Below are positions 13,060-25,685 of a stretch of DNA of 64,000 nucleotides, piece by piece. How positions within the stretch are numbered: position 1 is the stretch's first letter; each line of letters opens with the position of its first letter. Origin of the DNA: Rhizophlyctis rosea (Eukaryota > Chytridiomycota > Chytridiomycetes > Rhizophlyctidales > Rhizophlyctidaceae); assembly GCA_027596075.1 (NCBI GenBank), contig JADGJC010000051.1, forward strand, positions 1 through 64,000. Direction: 5' to 3'. Made by a program: the position numbers and the translations under genes. The notes under the pieces are model-generated. The model did not search any database. It saw only the letters and a list, made by a program, of their open reading frames with translations, and was not told where the DNA came from.

Positions 13060-14580
13060 TTACTGGTTCTCCGGCCTCAACCCCCTAACAGTGACACCCA
13101 CCCGCCACATCTCCGAGTCCGCAATCTCCTTGAGCTCCTTCTCGAGGCGCTCGCGGTAGTCCGGGCGAGAGTTCTCAGTGATGGAACGACGGGTCTCCTC
13201 GCCGGTCTCGACAGAGGCGTAGAGGCGCTCGAAAACGGGCTTGGTGGCTTTGTGGAATTCGGGGGCCCAGTCGAGGGCGCCGCGGCAGGCGGTTGTGGAG
13301 CAGTTGGCGTACATCCAGTCCATGCCCTGTTTGATTTGTGAAAATTTGGATTGTGAGTTGTTTGTGGATTCAAGCCAGATGATTATGTGTTGTGTAAATA
13401 ACATTGCGAGATGTACTTACGTTCTTGGCGATCAAGGGGTAGAGGGATTGAGTAGCCTCCTCGACGGTTTCGTTGAAGGCCTCAGAGGGGGAGTGGCCCT
13501 TGGCGCGGAGGACCTCGTATTGGGCACGGAAGATACCCTCGATGGCACCCATGAGGACACCACGCTCACCAGTGAGGTCAGAGTAGACCTCCTTCTCGCT
13601 GTTTGAGGAGAAGATACAGATCAGAAAAGTGCAACAATGATTGGGTACAGCATTTGGACATATGTCGCTTTGCACCAACTCTCGTCCAAAAAAATGCTAA
13701 ATTCAACGAACAAATGAACATATAAACACTCACAAGGTGGTCTCGTAGAGGTAACCTGAGCCAATACCGACACCAAGAGCGAAAGCACGCTCACGGGCCT
13801 GGCCAGAGACGTCTTGGTAGATAGCGACAGAGGAGTTGATACCACGGCCCTCCAAGAACAAGGAGCGGACAGTGGCACCAGAACCCTTGGGAGCAGCCAA
13901 GATGACGTCAACGTCCTTGGGGGGGACGACGCCAGTTTGGTCGTGGAAGATGACGGAGAAACCGTGGGAGAAGTAGAGGGTCTTGCCCTTGGTGACGTAG
14001 GGCTTGACGGTGGACCACAACTCCTTTTGGGCGGCGTCGGACAAGAGGTACATGATCACGGTACCCTTTTGAGCGGCCTCCTCAATGTCGAAGAGGGTTT
14101 CTCCGGGAACCCACCCATCCTGTTGAGCCTTCTTCCAGGAGTGACCACCCTTGCGGACACCGACGACGACGTTGAGACCGTTGTCACGGAGGTTGAGGGA
14201 TTGGGCGTAACCCTGGGTACCGTAACCGATGACAGCGAAGGTGTCGTTGGCGAAGATTTTGTGGAGCTTCTCCTTGGGGAAGTCGGCACGCTCCCACACG
14301 GTCTCCTTAGTGCCGGCGAAGTCAAGGGTCTTGACACCGCGTTGTTGGGTCATCTATAACATGGATCATTCAATGTCAGTATGGCCGTGACTTCAAGATT
14401 TCGTCGAGATCTGTGATCTCTTTCCCACGCTTTGGGCACACTCACAGAGGGGACATTGACACGGAGAGCCTGAGTACCGGCACGGACGGTCCTCTTGGCG
14501 GCGACCTGGCAGAGACCACGGGTCTGTTGGCGGGAGACGGCGGCGATGGCGCGGATGGCGGCTGTTCTTGCGGAGTTCAT
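13060..14580 (-). CDS. ILV5: Ketol-acid reductoisomerase, mitochondrial
   Basis: Acetohydroxy-acid isomeroreductase, the second common step of valine/isoleucine (and leucine precursor) synthesis: NADPH- and Mg2+-dependent alkyl shift and reduction in the mitochondrial matrix. Seen: four exons (14580-14446, 14353-13734, 13598-13421, 13326-13060) giving 399 aa, close to yeast Ilv5 (395). Residues 1-45, encoded exactly by exon 1, are Arg/Ala-rich with no acidic residue, typical of a mitochondrial presequence. Exon 2 starts the mature-like part and holds the nucleotide motif GYGTQGYAQ at about 88-96. Exons 2-3 hold the KARI metal-binding helices (LTGERGVLMGAIEGIF), and the end LRPENQ is the conserved fungal C-terminus. 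The exon-1/exon-2 boundary separates targeting peptide from enzyme in phase 0. Confidence 0.97.
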
Positions 14581-17500
14581 GGTGGAGTGCGGGATGAGGA
14601 TGCAACGGACGAGAGAGAGAGGCAAGAATATAACAAGCGCCGTACGGAGAAAGCTCGGCCTAGCGGGCTGTGCGGTCAGACTGGTCAGGATGGACGGGAG
14701 TACAGTGGGGATGGTGGGGGCCAAAAAAAACTTGCACACTTCTCGGGCCAAAATTGTTTATGTGGTGTGGCTTGCTGCTGATGGTGTGACATTCAATGAC
14801 TGGTCCCAACTTGGGCCATCATTGATTCAATCAGTTGAGTAAGCAAAGACTTGGCTGACATAATCGTCCTATTTCTATTGAAGTTTTTGAAAAAAAGGGT
14901 ACGGAAGGCGGAGTGAACAGCCGTCTAGCAGAAATTCACCCAATACGATGTGAGCGCGATGGTGCAGTAATACTATGGCTTGGGATACGCATTCAATAAG
15001 ATCAAGTCACGAATGAATGATCTTTCCGGCCGGTCAGAGCGTTCATTGGATGCAAAACAGAATATGACGTAAAGTATATAATGAGAGTCCATAAAGGTAG
15101 ACATTTAAATCATTCTCCTTTTCAGATGAGCACCTACGGCTTATACTGATGCACCGAACCTGAATGAAGTCACATCTGACAATCGCAGCTGAACGCATTG
15201 CGGGATACCTGTACATGCTCAAAAACCTGACGTCCTTCAATCGCGTGACTGCATTTGCGGCGTCATTCACGTCGTCATATTTGGCATTTTGTCAAATATA
15301 TATTTTGTACAACCAAGTAAAGGTTGTGAGCGAGCAGCCATCCTCAGCGCCGTTGTGTACCGCAAAGGATTACAAGATTCTTTTCACTTGTACGGCCCTG
15401 ACTCGATGCACTGGCATGATCAATGTCAAACGAAAAAGCAATGCAGCAAAGCTGAGCCGACTCGTCTGATAAATATCTGGAATCTTGTTCAGTTCTTAAA
15501 TTCATGAAGAAAATGAGTGAACAAGACCAAGAAGAATCAGACAATCGATCCATACACTGCCATTTAAACGAAAATGATGGGACTAAGGGAAACTGCGACG
15601 CATCGTCCCTCCGTGTAAACTCATCCTTCAGAGGCTCCTTTTGTTACAGTCATGATCCATCTGAACTGAGTACTAGTTGCAGAAAAACAAAAGCAAATGG
15701 CTACGACCTATTGAACAGACCGGGAATCACAATTAGCAACTTCGCCAACACGCTTCCCATCTATGCGATGAAGCGTGTCAGTCCTATCCATCTCACTTTG
15801 AAATGAAATCACGATGATCCCCTGAACTTGCGCGGGGAGTAGCCTTGCGTCGCGTGACACCCCCATCCACTTGGAGCACTTGGTGATTAGATCTTTTGGT
15901 TGTGGCTTTGGGTCCTTACTGATACCTTTCAGAGGTCTTTCCGTTCACACGTCGCAGATCTCTTTTTCCACTTATTCGGGGACCAAACTCGTCTTCGTGT
16001 GGCACAAAGGATAAGACGCTTTATCAGAACCAACCAGCAGGCAAATGAACGGAGAAAGCTGGAGAATCTCTCAGTCAAACCTCATCCCCGGCCACCTGAC
16101 ACATATACGCAAGTACGAGTACTAGGCACCTCAGACATTACTTCTGACAGCGACGAAATGGTGATCGCAAAGGTAGTCACTTTCGTTCCCGTAAGAGGGA
16201 AAGTACCCAGAAAACACTCAAAACGCACCTCGGCAGAGAGTACCAACTTCCTGTGGATTTCTACTTACGACCATCCGGAGAGCTTTTTTCCGCATCGCTC
16301 ACGATGCTTGGCGAAAAGGAAATGTCGGCAACTCAGCTTTGATTTCTCCATCATGGAACGTGGAACCAAATGTGCCAATGTAGTTTTGAGTACCATACCG
16401 GTTGCAAGTCAATCACCTGTTTCCAATTTGCAGATTGTTGTAAACATCTCGTTTGGAACCTCCGTGGATAATTCGAGCACGGTCTTATGCCTTACCGCAA
16501 ACTTTGAACCATGCACCGCGTCGTAGGTTTTTTGAAAAAAGAAACCCGGCAGAATTGCCCACTATAGCAATGACAGTCGGAAAGCCTGACTTGTGGGATG
16601 AAATACTGTCTTTTTCAATGAGGTCAATGTTCACAAGTCCCAGTCTATTCAATCGAGTTCAGTATTGGCATTCCCGTACCATTTTCATCGGCCGCAATCT
16701 ATTTAGAAAGACCGATTTACACTCTGCGATGAAAAAGTAAGCGAGAATGGGAAATCGTATTAAGCTATCGAGCAACTCTAATGTAGTCGCCATCCAAGCA
16801 CTGGAGGCTCGTTGTTGCTGCCAAACATAGCTCACTTGGTGTCATGACGGATGCCTGCCCCGTGCCATATCGGCAACTCAACACAGTCGGCCGGTCCAGA
16901 GACTGTGATCAGTGTGATTGTGCTCAAGAAAGTCGCTCAAGAAAGTGCTTTGCAAAAGTGGTCGCAGTCTGCACAAAGAGTACTAGAAAAGAGTCTGTAC
17001 CAGACATGGACAAGTTCGACATGAAGCGTGAAAATCACAATCTGCCGCATTGTGGTGGAAGAGTAATATTTTCAAATCAAAGAATAAGCTCAAGTGTGAA
17101 ACATGCAAATCTGATCCTAGACCAATTCGGCAAAACAGTGAGAAGTCAAGTACGTTATGACCGCTCAAAAAGTTCTGAGGGTTCTGTATTGACGGCGGCA
17201 GCATCTATTCGAACGTTTGCAACCTTACAGCACAAGGTGTACGCATTCATCCTTGAGCAAGTCGGGATATGACTGCCAAGTGGAACGTCCTTGACAGACA
17301 TCCGCACATGAATACATAAAGGTAAAGCTTTGCAGGCATGATGAAATAACGGCTCCCCTAAAAAAAAAGATTTGGCGTCCGATATCAGCAAACGCGGTCT
17401 GAGCAATATTTGTATTGCAAACATTTTGGCCACTCACTTTTGCATCCCTGGGTACGCGGATCCCTGGAAAGATACAGTCTCGAAGTGATGTTCACTGTGG

Positions 17501-20500
17501 ACAGCATGCGGCAATGCTTCTCAACTCCTCCACTTTCTCAATGGAAGTAACAGAGACCGGAAAAACATTCCTTCAGCCGATTCAAAGCCCCATTTCCATG
17601 GGCTCATGCAAATTCCAACCTCATATTGCAGCTTTTGTTCCTTTTTGTGTTCATATATCGCCTGCCGATTGTTTGTGCACCCCCCCCCCCCCCCCCCACA
17701 AAAGGAAATGAGAAAAAGGGTTTTGAACCTGCCCGAGATGAAGGGAAGCGCATAGCCAAGTAGAGTTACCCTTCATCATTTGGTCTACATAGCGGAGGCC
17801 GCATCTCAGACCATTCCATTTCAAAGATGGCTACATTATATTATGCCTCGCTCAAATCAGAGATCGTGGAGCGTCTTCTGACGGGGGTGCAGGCTTGCAA
17901 AAGGTATGTACCCATTACCACAATAGCAGATGCGTCAAATGTGCCGGCATGTCTTCACATCATCCACGTCTAACTGATGGCTCAATAGGAAACGTTTCAA
18001 CATTCATGCAGTGCGACAGAGCTCGACAAAGGTCGCTGGCCTCGCCATGTCTCTTCGGCTGTTTCTCAATTTCTTTTTGCGCCTTATCAAGACTCATCCA
18101 ACCGACATGAGCGAACTTTCAAAAGTGACTGCACGCCGCAGGGAATTGGCGTTCAAGAGAGGATGCCGATCTCAATTGGCTCATATGAAGTTTCATGAAC
18201 TTTGGTCAGTTTTGAGAGCTAACCTTCCACGGCGAGTCAGTCTGACCGGTCGACGGTGAACGCGGCAAATCAGCAAATCCCGATTGCAATCTTGCTTGGG
18301 TCTTGCTTCTCAAGAGAAGGTTGTCTGACGAATAGAATCCTTAGCTGACATTTAGAAGGTAAAGTGCCATCTGGCTGGAATGCTGTCTATACGACATCAA
18401 GCTTTTTTCGTGTCGCGTCATTGATATCACCTCGCTCATATCACTTAGAAAAAGGAAGATGGTGCCGGGAATACTGGGAATTGACGAAGTATGGGACGCG
18501 GACCCAAATAGCAGTTGTGAGTCGGGATGATCATGAATGGTTCAGCTGCTGATGATTACTCGACCAAACTGTAATTCGTTCAAGATGGGACGAATCGCCA
18601 TGCATAGCACGACAATGATTTTACCTGTGCACGATCAGCGACGGACTCAGTTGGTGGGCAAACCATCGCGGCTGGAGTCCGCGACCTCCCCAACTCGTGC
18701 AATGCTACTTGAAAGCTGAAGGGTGGTCACCAGTATTGGTAACTCGACGCGCGAGATACTCCCTTTTTGGTGATAGGGAGGAGAACTTATCAAGACACGC
18801 GATGAGTGTCAGTCCAAAGAGCATGCGTTCAATCATGTGTTCAAAGCAAAAAGGTTTTCCAAACGGACACTTGAACCTCGTCTGAAGCTGTGACGCGAGC
18901 ATCAGTGCAATTACCACACATGGCGCTAGGATATTGAGAAAAGTTTTGGAAAATTGCAGGTTATGCGCAATCCAACTATACTGGTCTAAGAATCTCAAAG
19001 TCACACAGTGCAATATTCAAAAATCTTTGCATGTGAGATCCACGGCTAAGGTTCCAGCAGGGTAGTGATGAAACGTCTCGCCCCCGGCAGGTGGAGGGAA
19101 CGAATATGGGCCCTTGGCGAATGATCTGCTCAGCCTATTGAGTTCTGCTCTCTGGCAGAGTCCACGTAGGATTTGGCGTTCTATCTTTTTCGGAGAGGAC
19201 GTCGTCGTAAGTCGGCATGCGCATGCAAAAAGTGACGAGTATTGATATTTGCACTAGGCTCACTGCGTGGAGCCCATATAGCGGACGTCGTAACGCCGTA
19301 CAGACCAGGGAACATGTTGAAGCTTCAAACTCTCAGTAATAATCACCCAATCCGTCTCCTGGCCTGGCCTTCTATGTGCGTTCATCTGAGCCGGGCAACT
19401 ATGAGCGCTTTGAGTCAGTAAGCAAAAATAACATGCAAGGCTGCAAATCAGACCCATTGGTGAATCATCCGAGTACATCCGATGAGCAAAGCCTACTGAC
19501 AGTAACCTACTTAGCTGGTTGCCGCACGCAACAGAGCACATCGAGGCTCCCCACTCCCTCCACAGACATTCGATCAGTATGTTTGTTTTCGCCTATCTGG
19601 GAACCACTATAATCGAATCTGTCTTGACCTATCGCATCAAAATGGCAGTCAGGTCCAAAAGTGTCGTCCTGGAGGGCCGGAAGTCCAAGACGCTTCATGA
19701 TCCGGACCAGCAGCGATTAGTATGCAGAAGTGGCATCATTTCGCTTCAAATGAGTAATTTCACTTGCACTATCTGTACGGTGCACTTTGTCCAAAGGTAC
19801 ATACCATGCTGTAGGAAGGGTGGCCCTTCATATGAACACGCTCATGCTGACAGCAATAATTATCCTTGGTTCCAGTTGCGCAAGAACATTTCGTTGAATG
19901 ATGCACATGGACAAGCTTGGACTGCATCAAATAGATTATCATTTTCATTTTATACGACACTCGACTGGTCGACCCCTTTTTCCGACGCAAATTGGCTGTC
20001 ATTCTTCGGACAGAGCAAAAAGTGGCAAACTCATGGTGCATGGGATCGGTAAAGCATGGGATGTGAAACCACATGCGACAATGGAGAGGCAGTTATTGGC
20101 ATGATCTTTTGCCTCGAATAATCGACAGATGTCCACAAATACATCGGTCTCAACTGATGTCGGCGCATTGACCATCTCAACTGAGCGCTGCCTACTCTGT
20201 GTCTTTGCACGTCACAATCAAATGTGATTTGAGAGCTGCCGAGCGTTCACAGAATGTGAAGAAACAGAAAGTAGCGAAGGACGTTAGACCCCCGGAAAGT
20301 GGCAAATGTGGCGATGGGTCAAAGGATGGTATCACTCGGATATGCTACTTATCTGATATGCTGCTTATCATATGTCTCACATCAATCCATCAATACAGTG
20401 CACACATCGATCCATTCGATTCTCACTTGTTGCCTTCCGACGAACTTTTACCGTATAGTACCTACTGGTGGGTGAAGGCCGGTTCTTGGTTCACGGACAT

Positions 20501-22447
20501 TGAGCCGACTCATAACGGTGCCGCCGCTAGAAAGGAACAATTGCCCCATCCCCATTTATCGACTGCTTTGTAGGCCCTTCTGTGAACCCACTTCTTTAGT
20601 ACGATGGGAATTGGCAAAGTTCGTTTCCTCTCGACGCCACTTCCTGATAATCCGAGTCGGTAATATGTTTTTGGCGCCCTACCTGAATCCACAAGGTCCA
20701 CTTGGTCGATTCCGCAACCTCGTGCCCTGCAATGTGCGGTTGTCCGCTGACGACTTTAAGGGTCAAGGTGATCCATACTTTTCATCAAAAGCAGCGACCT
20801 CAGCGACCGCGCAAACATAATCCTTAGGCATCAGTATCGGTCATCAGGGATCTTCAGTTGACATCCATCTTCCTTGATATGCCTACCACCCCAAACCTAC
20901 TTGCAATGTTCACAACTGCTGAGAGGAAGGTAACATGCCAGATCTTATCGTCTGTCCAATCTGACGCCCCCGATTGATAATTGAAAACCTCTCTTCCATT
21001 TTGATTTGTTATCAAAACGACGATTCTGAACCATTGAAAGAGATACTGCCTAGCTTCTGTGGATTAGCTCGTGCACACGTATTTTCTTTTTGATCCTGAC
21101 GACAATTACCTAGAGGGAAAAGGTGTCCATATGGAAGTGACCGTATTCATGCGTGGACTGCAGAACTGACCGCTGGGAAGTACGATGATATGTTGGTGTA
21201 GAATAGAATGGAAATCTGAAAAGCGGGACGATTGCCGATTCCTGCACCAAACGGAACACTACGTAATGTTAGATTGTTCAGGTATTGTAGCGAGGTTTGA
21301 AAGTAATAACTTCAATGACTCGAACATTGAATCAAGTCAGACAGCCATACACCAAAGATCGGGGTTCAGCATTCATTTTCCCACCTGATCACAATAGATC
21401 TCTCTGGACTGCTCAGATGTGCGCCAAATCAACAAAAATGAAAAAAGAAGATCACAGAAATCCGGCAGTAATGCGTGAACGCCAAGGAGAGGCCGGCTGT
21501 GAAGTAAACCATGTAACGATGTAGCCGACATGCCTCCATGAAGTAACGGAGCAAATAGCTGGCGGGTTCTCAAAGCTGAAAAGCTGAGTGCAAGAAATTG
21601 GGCAAGAACATTGTACTTGCATAAATGGGCTGCTGATGATCAGTCGTCACCGCAAACCAGCGATGTGTCCACATGTAATAAAGTCAAATATTTTAAGAAA
21701 TGGTCGGGCCATACACGGCATGGAATATGATGGAATGCGGAGCTGCAAAGGAAAAAGCGCATACCATAGCCTCCACCATCAGTTGAGTAGAGCTGTAAAA
21801 GGCGACGTTTTGCTCAACCTCAAAACGGAACTCGTTTGAACGCGACAGCCATCGCTTGCACAGTCCCCGCAGGCATTCCTTGTAGACCTGTTGAACATTG
21901 GCAGAACACCATAAAACGGTCCACATTCGGTCCACCTTCCTTCACAACTTTGGGAAAGTTCCTTTTAAGAGGGAAGAAGTTCCCTTGCCTACTTCCATGG
22001 GTAAGCGAAGTTCGACAACAAACGAATCGGCACGGGCACGAACATGCAAAAACAATAGCTCATGCACGCAGCAAATCCGCCCGCCAAATGAATAATCACT
22101 TCACGGGTAGCGAGATCAGCATCGGTTGTGTGGCCGCTCTTCAACCAATGATCACTATGATCTGGCATGGATGCTTTTTGGGGGTGAGCGGATCCCCAAC
22201 GGGCCAAGCCACATTGCGCAGCAGCACAGCGCGTGCGATCGACCATGTGCAAGCTGTGCGGTCGCTTTGCGGCCAGCAGAGGAAGGCGGGGTTGAACGCA
22301 GACGCGGGCTGTGACTTTTGTGTTCCATCTCAAGCCATTATAAAAACATCTACAAGACTCTGCCACGCCCCCGGTTGTCAAAACATCCAAATGTATGTCA
22401 CCACTCCAATTCACCTTGAAGACAACTGTAATTCCAACATTGATGAA
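14581..22447. other. Gene-free stretch of about 7.9 kb
   Basis: The longest stretch without a gene in the window. It holds many short overlapping frames on both strands, none with a recognisable domain or plausible exon chain, and no transposase, reverse transcriptase or terminal repeats that I can see. It contains an 18-C homopolymer at 17680-17697. The frame running upstream of the BTB gene (from 21836) is open by chance and has no domain before 22448. Confidence 0.5.
17680..17697 (+). repeat. Poly-C homopolymer, 18 nt
   Basis: An uninterrupted run of C in non-coding DNA. The assembly gaps in this window also sit beside poly-C, so the exact length is doubtful. Confidence 0.9.
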
Positions 22448-23326
22448 ATGACGACTCCACCAATCCCGTCTTCGCGAATCCGCCTCAACGTGGGAGGCCG
22501 AATCTTCGACACCTCTCGCACAACAATCACCTCCCACCCATCATCTTTCCTAGCCACGATGTTCGACCCAGCCAACGCAGCACTCCTCAACCCAGACCCA
22601 GACGGCTCCCATTTCATCGACCGCAGCCCAGACCTCTTCGCCCCAATCCTAGAATTCTCCCGTACTGGCCACCTCGACATCCCTGAGGGCATCAAACCCG
22701 AAGCTCTTTGGCGCGAACTCGATTTCTACGGCCTACTAGAAGCAACAGAAGACCCCGGCACACTAGATGCGCTCCACAACCGCGATAAACTGCCTATACC
22801 CACCGCCCGACACTACGTCTGGATGGAATACAACACCAACCAAGAAGGCTACATAAACCTCCTAGCCCGCCGCTCCGTCCCCGTCCTCCACCGCGCCTTC
22901 AAACACAAAATAACCCGCTTCCACATCAATATAACCTCCAACGGCACGTACACCGACCTACCCCACATCCTAACCCAAACCCCTCAAGATCGCCAATTCT
23001 GGCAAGACTTCTCCCACGCCATTTCATTCGCCATACTTTCCCCCATCCAATTTTGCGCGAAGTTCATGGGAGTGCTTGTGCAAGACCAATTATTACAGAT
23101 CGTGACGTTGGATGGACGAGGGGATGTAGGAATGTCGGCTGGAGTGAGGTTGGTGCCTATACCGGTGCAAGTGAAGGAGATGGGGATTAAGCAGGTGGAG
23201 TGGATGGAGGATGGGACTGTTGTGGATGTGCAGGGGGATCGGCAGACATGGGTGCAGTTTTTGGCTGGGTTGAAGGTTGAGTGGAAGCTTTCGTTGGAGG
23301 AGTACGGATTGGCTTTTGAGGAGTAG
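22448..23326 (+). CDS. BTB/POZ (T1/KCTD-type) domain protein
   Basis: Seen: a single-exon frame of 292 aa from the ATG at 22448. The frame stays open upstream to 21836, but the domain begins ten residues after the 22448 ATG and nothing before it looks like protein. Residues 10-100 carry the potassium-channel tetramerisation-type BTB core: IRLNVGGRIFDTSR, a SHPSSFLATMF helix, FIDRSPDLFAPILEF and a GHLDIP turn. Known: such domains form tetramers or pentamers and often recruit cullin-3 ligases (KCTD family). No channel segment follows, so it is not a channel. The remaining 190 residues are of unknown fold. Third positions change from C-rich to G-rich at about 23080 (see findings). Role as an E3 adaptor is inference. 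Confidence 0.88.
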   Translation: MTTPPIPSSRIRLNVGGRIFDTSRTTITSHPSSFLATMFDPANAALLNPDPDGSHFIDRSPDLFAPILEFSRTGHLDIPEGIKPEALWRELDFYGLLEATEDPGTLDALHNRDKLPIPTARHYVWMEYNTNQEGYINLLARRSVPVLHRAFKHKITRFHINITSNGTYTDLPHILTQTPQDRQFWQDFSHAISFAILSPIQFCAKFMGVLVQDQLLQIVTLDGRGDVGMSAGVRLVPIPVQVKEMGIKQVEWMEDGTVVDVQGDRQTWVQFLAGLKVEWKLSLEEYGLAFEE

Positions 23327-24215
23327 AATGAGATAATCCGCAGTGAAGAAGTGCCCTTGGTTGGAAGCTGCACATAGTGTAACTAGCAGGTGTCCCCATG
23401 ATTCTACATATAAAGAGACATGACTTGCCACATTAGACACGGGTATCGTCATCTTTTTCAATTGGTCATTATGATCAGGATTCCTTGATTGGATTCCCTG
23501 CAGGAAGTGGTTGCCCTTGCGATAAAAATCAATACGAGCACACACACCCGTGAGCTGCTGTTGTAATGCTGGAAATCAGATTGCATCAGCAGAGTTATTC
23601 TGCTGTCTCTCGGTGAGAGGGCGCGGGTTGAGCGAATGGCGGCGGTGGAATAAATGACTCACAGAGCCATCGCCTACTGGTGACGGTACAGGCTTATATG
23701 GTAAGACCCTTTTGGTGCAGGGAAAAAACGAACGAAAAGAACAGAAGCATTTTGAGTGAAAATTCAAAGCATTGCGTTGCCCTCAAACTGTTCGTTCAGC
23801 TGACGACTCGTGTTTTGTCTGTCCGTTGGTCGCCTCGAGCATTACACATTCTGCCCCAGATGTCTAAATGAATGCATGGAGATCAGAAAATTGCTTCGAA
23901 ATGCCATTTCTAATATCGGGTGCAATCAGCCCCCCTCATTCATGCAGTAGATATCGATCTCGTTGAGTTGGTTCAGCCAGGCTCCCAAAATCGCGTGTCC
24001 TGCGCCACATCCGTCGGAATTGTTTACAAATCAACCATCTTGCACAATTTGGGACCCTCAAAGGCGCAACAACACGCAGAAAGGCAACAGCACATTCGAC
24101 GAAATATAAATGTAGCTGCTTGATGTTTGAAGCCAGCTCAAGAGTTCAACAAAGGCATCGCTCGTATTTCACGTTCATCGCAACCCGCATAACTTCTACT
24201 CAACATACCACAACA
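23327..24215. other. Intergenic, no gene seen
   Basis: No conserved frame or RNA recognised between the BTB gene and the reductase gene. The stretch next to 24216 should contain the latter's promoter and leader. Confidence 0.5.
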
Positions 24216-25443
24216 ATGGTCCAACTCACCGAAGCCCTCCTAGCAAAACAATCCGGTCCCCTCTCTGACGTCCTTTACGTCGACTCAGTCCCCAGACCAG
24301 TCCCAAAACCAAATCAAGTGGTCGTCCGTGTTCGATCCACCGCTGTTAAGTATGTGTCCCCTGTACCCATTCATTTCATTCTGCCCTGGCAATATATTCA
24401 CAAATTACAATCAATTCAACAGTCCGGTGGACTGGAAACTAGTGGTTCATGCCTCTTTCTTTAACGTCACCACTTGGCCCAAACCTATCGGGTTCGACGT
24501 TAGTGGTATTGTTGAGGAAGTTGGGGAAGGTGTAACTGAGTTTGCTGTGGGCGACGAAGTGTGGGCACGGGCTGCGGAGGGCGGGTTTGCGGAGTACACT
24601 GTTGCGGATGCTATTCAGACTTTTAAGGTCTGTTGCTTCACTTCCGTCTTCCGGCTGCTCAATCCGCCCTGTTGGTACCGAGGATCTGATCTGGCCGCGT
24701 CAACCTGCAGAAACCAAACAACTTGACCTTTGACCAAGCCGCTACTCTTCCAGTTGGCATCGCGACAGCAGTGTTGGCGTTGTTTGCTGACAAGGGACTT
24801 GGTTTGAAGCGCAAAGCCGATGGCCAAGAACAGGAATGGGTCTTGATTAATGGAGGTGCATCGTCTGTTGGCGTTTATGCCATTCAACTCGCTGCAAGAG
24901 CTGGCTACAAGGTCATCACTACTGCGTCCGCTAAGAATGAACAGGTGTGGAGCTTTGTGGTCTAAATCATTGCTCACGCCACAAATGGCTGACAGCCTCA
25001 TCTCTTCTCAGTACCTACAATCCCTCGGCGCAACCCACACAATCGACTATCACCTCCCCTCCTCTGACCAACTCTCCTCAATCCGTACCCTGACCTCCAA
25101 CACCCTCCGTCACTCAATCGACATCGTCGGGAAAGAGTCTTCCGAACTCGCTGGCAAAGCTCTCGACGGCCACACCAACGCTACACTCATCCTCCTTGCC
25201 CATTTCGGCGCTTTAGATACCCCAGCAGGTGTGACGGTGCGGAGTTTAGGAGCCAAGACTCCCGAGCTGCAGGTTATTGCGAAGGAGATTACTGAGGAGG
25301 ATGTGTTGCCTGCGCTGGCGAGTGGGGAGTTGAAGGCGAATAATGTTAGGGTTTTGGAGGGGGGGTTGGAGGGGTTAAAGGAGGGGTTGAGGTTGTCTCA
25401 GGAGGGGAAAGTTAGTGCGGTGAAATTGGTAGTTAACCCGTGA
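24216..25443 (+). CDS. Medium-chain reductase, quinone oxidoreductase-like
   Basis: Seen: four exons (24216-24349, 24423-24627, 24711-24944, 25012-25443) joining to 334 aa, the usual length of zinc-free medium-chain dehydrogenases/reductases. The GroES-like half has NPVDWKL and IGFDVSGIVEEVGEGV followed by FAVGDEVWA. The nucleotide-binding half has LPVGIATAVLAL and the Rossmann loop NGGASSVGVYAIQ at about 160-172, then GATHTIDY. The Cys/His ligands of zinc alcohol dehydrogenases are absent. The family reduces quinones or enoyl/enone substrates with NADPH in the cytosol; the substrate here cannot be told. The second intron donor (gtctgt) is weak. The last exon changes from C-rich to G-rich at about 25225. 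Confidence 0.93.
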
Positions 25444-25685
25444 TTTGTGCATGCAATGCATGGGGAGTGGCGGGGGAGCGCATATTGGATACCATGTGTT
25501 ATATTTGAACTTCAGCTCAGGATGCGATGTCCAGTCTCAACGGGCGAATAAAGAAGGAATATCCCAGTTACGACTTTTGTTTCCCAATGAACGTGCTCGC
25601 TCCAAGAAGGGTACCGCAAATAAAAACTTGTTTACAAATGGGAAGCAACTACATGTGAAAGACACAAACGACCAGCACATTTCCT

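Noticed and set aside
13814..14359. 181-codon plus-strand frame over ILV5
   Set aside because: It is the shadow of the conserved minus-strand exon 2, kept open by its codon bias.
15900..17272. Plus-strand frames of 208 and 142 codons
   Set aside because: No domain, no splice chain and no sign of conservation; they lie among equally long frames on both strands.
21836..22447. 204-codon N-terminal extension of the BTB protein
   Set aside because: The frame is open but has no domain and poor composition, and a good ATG lies ten residues before the BTB fold.
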